DNA of 21,068 nucleotides from Deltaproteobacteria bacterium (GTDB lineage: Bacteria; Myxococcota_A; UBA9160; UBA4427): contig DRKE01000066.1 in the NCBI GenBank assembly GCA_011051925.1, forward strand, positions 1 to 21,068, given 5' to 3'. The notes below the pieces were generated by a model that was not told the DNA's origin, ran no database searches, and was given only the letters and a program-made list of their open reading frames with translations. Position 1 is the first letter of the stretch; each line of letters opens with the position of its first letter. This document shows, one piece after another, positions 15,502 to 21,068 of the stretch. Both the position numbers and the translations under genes were made by a program.

Positions 15502-16749
15502 ATGAGTCGCCTACTCGAAGGCTATCGGGTCATCGAATCTTCGATGCTCTTGAACGGTGCGAGCACCACGATGCATCTGGCCGATATGGGAGCCGATGTC
15601 ATCAAGGTAGAGAGCCCTTTCCTGGGGGACTATCTGCGCCTCGGCAATCAATACCCCCTTCACGTCCAGGCAAACAAGGGGAAGAGAAGTCTCTCCCTCT
15701 CTCTCGCCATGGAAGCGGGAAGATCGATCTTCTATCGACTTCTCGACACGGCCGACGTCTTCGTGACGAATGCCGTCGCGGATCGAAACGAAAAACTAGG
15801 ATTGGGATACGAGCAGCTCCGCGAGAGGAAACCGTCGATCGTCTATTGCCAGAACACGGGATTCGGTGCGACGGGTCCTTACGCACGAATACCGACACAT
15901 GGCCAGATGATGGATGCGATGGCCGGCTCGATACCCGTCGAAATGGGTAGCGATGGCCTCACCCATCCGAGCTGCCGGAATCGAGTGCGGACTGGAACGC
16001 TCCTGTCTGGGGGCGAAGGCACGTCCACGGGCGCGGTCTATGCCGCCATGCACATCGCGGCAGGTCTTGCCCGCCGCGAACGGACCGGCGCGGGCTGCTA
16101 CATCGACGTCTCCAGCGCGGATGCCGTCATCGCCAACGCGTGGATCGGCGCCCGCGCCGAAAAGGAATCGCAAGCCGAAACCCGTCCCGAGAACCGACTC
16201 TCCGATCCTGCCATCGCGCGGTACCAGCACTACGAGACCCGAGACCGCCGGTTCATCCTCTTCTGCCCGGAAGAAACCAAGTTCTGGGAAAAATTCTGTC
16301 GGCTCGTCGATCGCCCGGATCTGATCGACCAGACCCACGGGCTCCAACTCCGTCGGACCCTGCAGGAAATCATCCACACGAAAACCCAGGAAGAATGGAT
16401 GGCTTTTGCCGCCGAGCACCGATTGCCCATCGGTCCGACTCACGACGGCATCCAGGATCTGCTCGACGATCCCCAGCTCCGATCGAGGGAAGTGTTCCAC
16501 TACGCGGCCGACCCCGATGGCAACCCGACGTTGTACATCGGCCAGCCGGCCATCGTGGCCGACCAACCCTACGCCGTCCTCCGGACGGCTCCTTCCCTGG
16601 GTGAACACACGGAAGAAATCCTTCGCGAACTCGGATACGGCGAGGACGAGATCGATTCCTTCCGGCGTGAACGGGTCATCGAAGTTCCGAGGGAGGATCG
16701 GCTCGACAAGGGATACGGCGTCTTCGGCGGACTGCCCGATTCACGGTGA
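15502..16749 (+). CDS. CaiB/BaiF family (class III) CoA transferase or alpha-methylacyl-CoA racemase-like protein
   Basis: A 415-residue class III CoA-transferase-family protein. Landmarks are the N-terminal LLEGYRVIE, the MGADVIKVE motif, NKGKRSLSL, and GFGATGPYARIPTHGQMMDAMAG. H133 aligns with the active-site His of alpha-methylacyl-CoA racemase. The catalytic Asp of transferases (D169 in formyl-CoA transferase) and of the racemase (D156) aligns with Gly173 in GGEGTSTG, with Glu172 just before it. So this is either a variant active site or an enzyme with a different mechanism. Beside an SCP-x type thiolase, a role in transferring CoA to, or epimerising, a 2-methyl acyl chain is attractive but unproven. 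The frame opens at 15415, but ATG 15502 follows AAGGGGAAG and matches the family N-terminus. Confidence 0.85.
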   Translation: MSRLLEGYRVIESSMLLNGASTTMHLADMGADVIKVESPFLGDYLRLGNQYPLHVQANKGKRSLSLSLAMEAGRSIFYRLLDTADVFVTNAVADRNEKLGLGYEQLRERKPSIVYCQNTGFGATGPYARIPTHGQMMDAMAGSIPVEMGSDGLTHPSCRNRVRTGTLLSGGEGTSTGAVYAAMHIAAGLARRERTGAGCYIDVSSADAVIANAWIGARAEKESQAETRPENRLSDPAIARYQHYETRDRRFILFCPEETKFWEKFCRLVDRPDLIDQTHGLQLRRTLQEIIHTKTQEEWMAFAAEHRLPIGPTHDGIQDLLDDPQLRSREVFHYAADPDGNPTLYIGQPAIVADQPYAVLRTAPSLGEHTEEILRELGYGEDEIDSFRRERVIEVPREDRLDKGYGVFGGLPDSR

Positions 16750-16769
16750 TCCGCCGAGTCGGGGGAAGC

Positions 16770-17864
16770 TCACCAGCCCGACGATTCTGCGATCCTCCGA
16801 TAGTGCACCCGCGAGTCTCCCAGGTAGAGACCATCGAACAGGGCTCTCTTCAGGAAGAGTTGAATATCACACTCCCACGTGTACCCGATTCCCCCGTGGA
16901 CTTCGACAGCCGAACGAGCGATCCGAAGGTACCGGTCGCAAATCGCCGACTTGGCGGCGGCCGCAGCACACGAAGCGTCCGCCAGTTCCCGGTCGAATGC
17001 ATGCGCGGCGTACCAGTAGAGTGTTCGGGCCGGCTCCACCTCGAGCGCCATGTTCGCGAGCTGATGTTTGAGCGCCTGGAAAGAGCCGATCTTGACTCCG
17101 AATTGTTCTCTTTCCTTGGCATAGGCGACCGAACGGGCCAGACACGCTACTGCCCCCCCGAATGCGTCCGCCGCCAGCAAGACGAGCCACGCATCGACCA
17201 CCCGTGACGCGATTCCATCCCGCGCCGACAGGACGGAACCGGATGCACCCTCGATCTCGAGTCGATCCAGCCTCCGAGTACGGTCGATTCCGTCGATCCG
17301 CTCGAAACGGAGGCCAGGATCCGCTCCTTCGACCAGGACCAGGCCACCGCCCGCAGTCCCTACGACGACGAGATCCGAGCCAGCGCCGAAAGAGACCGGA
17401 GCCTTCGTTCCGCGAACACCCTCTCGACCTCCGGCCCCGGAATCGAAGCGTGTCGTCCATCGATCTCCGAACCAGGCGTTTTCCTGCTCACCGAGGGCAA
17501 CGCAGCCCCGAACGTCACCCTGAGCCATGCCGGGCAGCCACTTCCGTTTCTGTTCCCGACTTCCGCCCAGGCGGAGCGCGAGGACCGCAACAGTGTGCTC
17601 GATGAAGGGACTCGGGACCGCGCCACGGCCGAGAGATTCCACCACGAGCGCTGCATCGAGGAGACCCAGCCCCGCGCCACCGTATTCTTCCGGTACGAGA
17701 AGGCCACCCAATCCCAGATCGACGCATCGATCCCAGAGTTCTTCGTCGTACGGATCGTCACGCTCGGAGAGCTCACGGACCCGCGTGATCGGGCAGACGT
17801 TCCCGATGAACTTGTCGACCGTTTCCTGGAGGATCTCCTGCTCATTCGACAGGTCAAAATCCAT
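16770..17864 (-). CDS. Acyl-CoA dehydrogenase-like subunit lacking the catalytic glutamate (pair 2)
   Basis: A 364-residue ACAD-fold protein. The N-terminus MDFDLSNEQEILQETVDKF is typical of the family, LVPEEYGGAGLG is at about 56-67, and the C-terminal half has EREQFGVKIGSFQALKHQLA (251-270) and VHGGIGYTWECDIQLFLKRA. The middle domain is shortened and its usual SEP-GSD FAD segment is not conserved. The helix-G Glu position aligns with W226 and the medium-chain-type position with Gly in YLGD (347-350), so no catalytic base is visible. It starts 12 bases after the catalytic partner, behind GGGAG, so the two are co-transcribed and probably form a heteromer. Its end converges with the CaiB-like gene. 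Confidence 0.88.
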   Translation of the reverse strand: MDFDLSNEQEILQETVDKFIGNVCPITRVRELSERDDPYDEELWDRCVDLGLGGLLVPEEYGGAGLGLLDAALVVESLGRGAVPSPFIEHTVAVLALRLGGSREQKRKWLPGMAQGDVRGCVALGEQENAWFGDRWTTRFDSGAGGREGVRGTKAPVSFGAGSDLVVVGTAGGGLVLVEGADPGLRFERIDGIDRTRRLDRLEIEGASGSVLSARDGIASRVVDAWLVLLAADAFGGAVACLARSVAYAKEREQFGVKIGSFQALKHQLANMALEVEPARTLYWYAAHAFDRELADASCAAAAAKSAICDRYLRIARSAVEVHGGIGYTWECDIQLFLKRALFDGLYLGDSRVHYRRIAESSGW

Positions 17865-17876
17865 CGAACCGACTCC

Positions 17877-19061
17877 CTAACGATCCCCCACGACATCTCG
17901 CGGAAGTCCGAGCCCACGCTCTGCAATGATGTTTCGCTGGATATTGGACGTTCCCCCGGCGATCGAAAGGCCCAGCGATCCCATCCATTGATTCAGCCAC
18001 TTCTCGTTTCCACCACGACGCCGACCCGGTTCCAACAATCCGTCCCCCCGGATGATCCTCAGGGCGACGTCCGAAACCCTCTGCGCGAAATCGGAAAAGG
18101 CCAGCTTGTTCATCAGCGTCAGGTTGCCGGCGCTCTTTCCCTTCGCGCTTCGGCTCAGTTGGTAGTATCCGGAACAGCGCTGGATCAGCACTTCGTTCCA
18201 CAATCTCGCGAGCTCGACTCGAATCTCGGGATGATCGATCGCGGGTCCTTCCTCGAGGTCGACGCTGCGAGCGAGCCGAACGAGTTGACGAAAGAGCTTC
18301 TCCGCCGACTCCGCATTCCCCACCATGTTCCGCTCATGCTTCAGCGTCGTTCGGGAGACCTGCCAACCCTGACCCCGCTGTCCGACGATCCAATCCGCCG
18401 GTGTTCGGGCATCATCGAGAAAGACCTCGTTGAATTCCGTACCGCCCGTAATCTGCCTGAGCGGACGAACTTCTATTCCCGGTTGTTTCATGTCGAGCAA
18501 CAGGTAGGAGATCCCCTCGCGCTTCGGTGCATCGGGCTCCGTCCTCACCAACGCGAACATGTAGTCCGCTTCGGCGGCCTGCGTGGTCCAGATCTTCTGC
18601 CCGTTGACGATCCACTCGCCATCGACGAGCTCGCCCCGGGTCCTGACGGAAGCGAGATCGCTACCGGAACCCGGTTCGCTGTATCCCTGGCACCAGATGA
18701 TCTCGCCTTCGATCGTGCGGCGCACGAACCTTTCCTTCTGCCATTCCTCGCCACACTCCAACAGGGTGGGGACGAGCATCTGCGTGCTGATTCCACCGAT
18801 TTCCATCGGCGCTCGCGCTCGCCGGAACTCCTCCCGGATGATCTGCGCTTCGAGCAGATCCGGTTCCCGACCGGCCCCTCCGTACCGTCGAGGGATCGCT
18901 CGATACAGATATCCGGCCTCTACGGCGTTGCGCCGAAACGCCCGGATCGCCTGATCGTCGATCCCTTCTCCACTCTTTCCGGGTGGCGGCCAGTTCTTCG
19001 ACAGGAATTCCCGAACGCCCTCACGATAGAGCTCGAACTCTTCCCCATAGCCCAGTTCCAT
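17877..19061 (-). CDS. Acyl-CoA dehydrogenase, putative catalytic subunit (pair 2)
   Basis: A 394-residue ACAD. The FAD segment WCQGYSEPGSGSDLASVRT lies at 123-141, VNGQKIWTT at 152-160, and the C-terminus reads LSIAGGTSNIQRNIIAERGLGLPR. Glu243, in T-L-K-H-E-R, sits where isovaleryl-CoA-dehydrogenase-type enzymes have their base, as Glu242 does in the catalytic subunit of pair 1. The two catalytic subunits resemble each other throughout, so the pairs look like paralogous systems with reversed gene order. The frame opens at 19142, but ATG 19061 follows CGGAG at good spacing and starts a normal family N-terminus. A promoter and operator site C lie about 85 bases upstream. Confidence 0.9.
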   Translation of the reverse strand: MELGYGEEFELYREGVREFLSKNWPPPGKSGEGIDDQAIRAFRRNAVEAGYLYRAIPRRYGGAGREPDLLEAQIIREEFRRARAPMEIGGISTQMLVPTLLECGEEWQKERFVRRTIEGEIIWCQGYSEPGSGSDLASVRTRGELVDGEWIVNGQKIWTTQAAEADYMFALVRTEPDAPKREGISYLLLDMKQPGIEVRPLRQITGGTEFNEVFLDDARTPADWIVGQRGQGWQVSRTTLKHERNMVGNAESAEKLFRQLVRLARSVDLEEGPAIDHPEIRVELARLWNEVLIQRCSGYYQLSRSAKGKSAGNLTLMNKLAFSDFAQRVSDVALRIIRGDGLLEPGRRRGGNEKWLNQWMGSLGLSIAGGTSNIQRNIIAERGLGLPRDVVGDR

Positions 19062-19144
19062 GTCGACGCTCCGAGCGGGCAGATGTCCAGCGGGCCACGA
19101 CGAGTAGCAACCCGATCGGCCCTGCATCCCAAATCGATGCAATT

Positions 19145-19173
19145 AAGTATACTCAGTTTATCTTTATCGTCCA
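19145..19173 (-). promoter_or_regulatory. Candidate promoter with operator-like site C for ACAD pair 2
   Basis: On the minus strand TGGACG (19173-19168), 16 bases, then TATACT (19151-19146) makes a reasonable sigma70-type promoter. The -10 hexamer is embedded in GAGTATACTT (19154-19145), one base off the perfect palindrome of site B. A repressor bound there would block RNA polymerase directly. The site is 85-95 bases before the ACAD start at 19061. Confidence 0.5.
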
Positions 19174-19238
19174 GCGGGAATGTCGGAGAAGGACACGATT
19201 GAACCGGATCGGCTCCGAGGAGGGGCGGCGCAAGCCGC

Positions 19239-20066
19239 TCAACGTGAGCGTCGCCGTGCCTTGCCACGGCCCTTCCCCCCCGTGCAGAGGAGATCGGTCA
19301 CGTGTTCGAGATGCGAATGCATCAGGTGGCGCGCCAACGAGGCATCTCTGGAAATGATCGCCTCCGCGATTTCAGCATGGACACGGCAATTTTCGTCATG
19401 ATAGTCGTCGAAATAGCTATCGGTCAGGTTCGCGGGACCCTGCCTTGCCATCCTGATCGCCAACTCCTCCATGACCTCACTGAAAAAGCGAAGTGCGGGA
19501 TTGCCGGATATCTCCGCGATCACGATATGGAACCGAGCCAGGTCGGAATTCCCGCTATCCGAAATGCCCTTTTCCATCTCCAGCGTATCGCGAAGTCTCT
19601 GTACCCCGTCGCGATCGATCCGCTCCGCAGCAAGCTGCGTCGCAAGAAGTTCGAGATTGACACGCACCTCGAAAAGCTGTTCCGGAGTCACGGAGAGGAA
19701 GTTCAGGAGGAGTTCGACGTTCCTCGTGATCGATCGTGCGTTCGGCTCGGTCACGATCAACCCACCGCCCGGACCACGACGGGTCATCACGACGCCATCG
19801 GCCTCCAGCAACCGGATGGCTTCACGAAAAACCGATCGGCTCACCCCGTGTTCTTCTACCAGTGCCGTCTCGGACCCCAGAACCTCGCCCACCGGCCAAC
19901 CGAGACCCATGATCTGGTCCGCGATTCGATCCGCCACCAGCTCGGCCAGCTTGGGCCCGCCGCCGTTCCGAACGTTGGGGCGCGCTTTCTTTTTCGAATC
20001 CTTCGGATCGGACGGTCGCTTCCCACGCGCCTTTCTGGGTTTCCCCGAAGCCTTGCCTGCCGCCAT
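19239..20066 (-). CDS. FadR-type (FCD domain) GntR transcriptional regulator
   Basis: A 275-residue GntR-family regulator. After an unusual Lys/Arg-rich tail (about 1-38) comes the winged helix, KLAELVADRIADQIM to GPGGGLIVTE (39-108), with the recognition part GVSRSVFREAIRLLEADGVV. The C-terminal half is an all-helical FCD ligand domain: FHIVIAEISGNP with H180, then H230 and H252, likely metal or ligand residues. The usual D-x3-H spacing before H180 is five here (D175), so the metal site may be altered. FCD regulators commonly sense organic acids or acyl-CoAs and repress without ligand. ATG 20066 follows GGGAG; ATG 20096 is an alternative. It is divergent from the SMP-30-like gene, and a GGTATACC palindrome sits upstream, suggesting autoregulation. 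Confidence 0.88.
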   Translation of the reverse strand: MAAGKASGKPRKARGKRPSDPKDSKKKARPNVRNGGGPKLAELVADRIADQIMGLGWPVGEVLGSETALVEEHGVSRSVFREAIRLLEADGVVMTRRGPGGGLIVTEPNARSITRNVELLLNFLSVTPEQLFEVRVNLELLATQLAAERIDRDGVQRLRDTLEMEKGISDSGNSDLARFHIVIAEISGNPALRFFSEVMEELAIRMARQGPANLTDSYFDDYHDENCRVHAEIAEAIISRDASLARHLMHSHLEHVTDLLCTGGKGRGKARRRSR

Positions 20067-20112
20067 TCCCCGATTTCTCCCGGCCCACACCCCCATCGCT
20101 GTCGCGACGCGT

Positions 20113-20124
20113 CGGGTATACCAG
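20113..20124. promoter_or_regulatory. GGTATACC palindrome upstream of the GntR gene
   Basis: GGTATACC at 20115-20122 is a perfect 8-base palindrome; on the minus strand it reads TGGTATACC, matching nine of ten bases of TGGTATACCA, a form typical of FadR-subfamily GntR operators. It is about 50 bases before ATG 20066 and about 135 before the divergent start at 20256. It shares the GTATAC centre with sites A-C. Autoregulation by the adjacent gene product is the simplest reading. Confidence 0.45.
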
Positions 20125-20255
20125 ACAGTAACAGGCACTGGCCTCCTTGTCTGCCTGGTGGCAGGCAACGAGGCCGGCCCATCCATGCCGCGGCAACGAA
20201 CGACTGATCAATCGTCCGACCTATCGAACCGGTCGGTCCTCGAAGGAGAACGACC

Positions 20256-21068
20256 ATGGCAGGCATCGAGCCTTTCCAAGCGAGACTGATGGGCAGAATC
20301 GACGGGTGCACCAATCCCGAGAGCGCCGAACTCACGATCGATGACGAGACCTTCGTTTTCGGGAACTGTGCTCTCACGATGGGAATCCCCGGCTATCGAG
20401 GCGGCAACGGGATCGTCTATCTGCAGGGGAATGCCTTCATCAGTCGCGCACGCATCGATCCGTCGGGGTCGATCGAACTCGTGGAACGGCAGCTCGTGAC
20501 GGGCCTCACCGCGACACTGGGAATCGACATCCTTCGAAAGGCGACTCGTCGCTTCCCGACGGGCACGGCCTTCGTCGCGGAAGGAGGAAGACCGATCTGT
20601 CACCCCGCCTCCCGGGAACTGTTGACGAACGTCGATCTGATCCGGCCGCGCGCGCTCGCCTTCGATCCCGAAACCGGAGAAGTACGCGGAGAAATACCAC
20701 TCTGGGATGGCTCGGCGATCGCGAACCGGTTCAACGCGCTCGACCAACCGAATGGGCTCGCGGTCGACGCGAAGGGAAACCTCTATGTCGGCGACATTCC
20801 CAATAGCAATCCGGTCGACACCCTTCCCCCCCCCGTCGACTCCGCCGTATACCGGATTCCTCACGATGCCCTGGACGCACTCGCGGCTCGGGACGACGAA
20901 TCAGCGGCTCGCAACGTGGCCCGAATCGAGGTGCCCGGCTTCGTCAACGGAGTGACCTCTTCACCCGTCGATGACAGCATCTGGATCGTGTCCTGTTCGG
21001 AGCACGACCCGGTCCGCGGTGGCATCTACCAGCTCAGCGAGCGCGATTTCGATCGAGGGACGCTCCCG
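20256..21068 (+). CDS. SMP-30/gluconolactonase-like beta-propeller protein, 3' end beyond the window
   Basis: From ATG 20256 the frame is open for 271 codons to the window edge with no stop. GGAG lies seven bases before the ATG. The recognisable part is QPNGLAVDAKGNLYVGD, a signature of SMP-30/gluconolactonase/LRE-like six-bladed propellers, followed by VNGVTSSPVDDSIWIVS, which resembles the next blade with its conserved Asn-Gly. There is no signal peptide, so it is probably cytoplasmic. Family members hydrolyse lactones or other esters with a bound divalent metal. The role here is unknown; lactone hydrolysis in the same catabolic pathway is possible. It is divergent from the GntR gene. Confidence 0.78.
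   Translation, partial: MAGIEPFQARLMGRIDGCTNPESAELTIDDETFVFGNCALTMGIPGYRGGNGIVYLQGNAFISRARIDPSGSIELVERQLVTGLTATLGIDILRKATRRFPTGTAFVAEGGRPICHPASRELLTNVDLIRPRALAFDPETGEVRGEIPLWDGSAIANRFNALDQPNGLAVDAKGNLYVGDIPNSNPVDTLPPPVDSAVYRIPHDALDALAARDDESAARNVARIEVPGFVNGVTSSPVDDSIWIVSCSEHDPVRGGIYQLSERDFDRGTLP

Noticed and set aside
17595..19202. Plus-strand open frame of 535 codons across ACAD pair 2
   Set aside because: Antisense to two clearly recognisable ACAD genes and spans their junction; no family resemblance.
20847..20852. Another GTATAC within the SMP-30-like gene
   Set aside because: It is made by adjacent Val-Tyr codons inside a coding sequence and lacks the AT-rich flanks of the other sites.
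1..21068. CRISPR arrays, tRNA/rRNA genes, transposases or attachment sites
   Set aside because: I saw no regularly spaced direct repeats, no tRNA-like cloverleaf and no transposase or integrase motifs. The window reads as ordinary chromosomal gene clusters.

Overview
The window is GC-rich, tightly packed and Gram-negative in character. It encodes a TonB-dependent receptor, a second outer-membrane barrel, a lipoprotein, and a protein with a C-terminal PEP-CTERM sorting signal, which implies an exosortase elsewhere in the genome. Two acyl-CoA dehydrogenase (ACAD) pairs, an SCP-x type thiolase, a CaiB/BaiF-family protein and an acyl-CoA ligase suggest a proteobacterium or a relative (possibly a deltaproteobacterial, Myxococcota or Binatota-like lineage) that degrades branched, isoprenoid or steroid-like acyl chains. 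The lineage is inferred from gene content only.

Layout: (1) 1-42, the first 14 codons of a gene reading left off the window. (2) 255-2605, two ACAD genes overlapping by ATGA. (3) 10952-2631, minus strand, a five-gene envelope operon: small barrel, TonB-dependent receptor, membrane-anchored helical-repeat protein, TPR lipoprotein, sulfatase-like hydrolase; the last three are joined by ATGA overlaps. (4) 11193-12284, plus strand, a PEP-CTERM protein divergent from that operon. (5) 12578-14131, plus strand, an acyl/aryl-CoA ligase. (6) 15335-14148, minus strand, an SCP-x type thiolase, divergent from (7) a CaiB/BaiF-family CoA transferase or racemase, 15502-16749. (8) 19061-16770, minus strand, a second ACAD pair. 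(9) 20066-19239, minus strand, a FadR-type GntR regulator, divergent from (10) an SMP-30/gluconolactonase-like protein cut by the right edge at 21068.

How it may work together: in each ACAD pair one subunit keeps a glutamate where isovaleryl-CoA-dehydrogenase-type enzymes have their catalytic base, and the partner lacks a glutamate at both known positions. This is the pattern of the alpha2beta2 ACADs of steroid side-chain degradation. The thiolase closely resembles the thiolase domain of animal SCP-x, which acts on 2-methyl-branched 3-oxoacyl-CoAs, and the CaiB-like protein belongs to the superfamily that contains alpha-methylacyl-CoA racemase. Ligase, ACADs, CaiB-like protein and thiolase cover activation and parts of beta-oxidation; no hydratase or 3-hydroxyacyl-CoA dehydrogenase is seen. 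The envelope operon could handle capture or surface processing of a poorly soluble substrate, but that link is inference.

The most unexpected signal is a recurring AT-rich site centred on GAGTATACTC, at about 105-122, 15427-15448 and 19145-19154, with a weaker relative at 11101-11118. It lies upstream of the catabolic units and perhaps of the envelope operon. A related GGTATACC palindrome precedes the local GntR gene, so one regulator may coordinate the locus.
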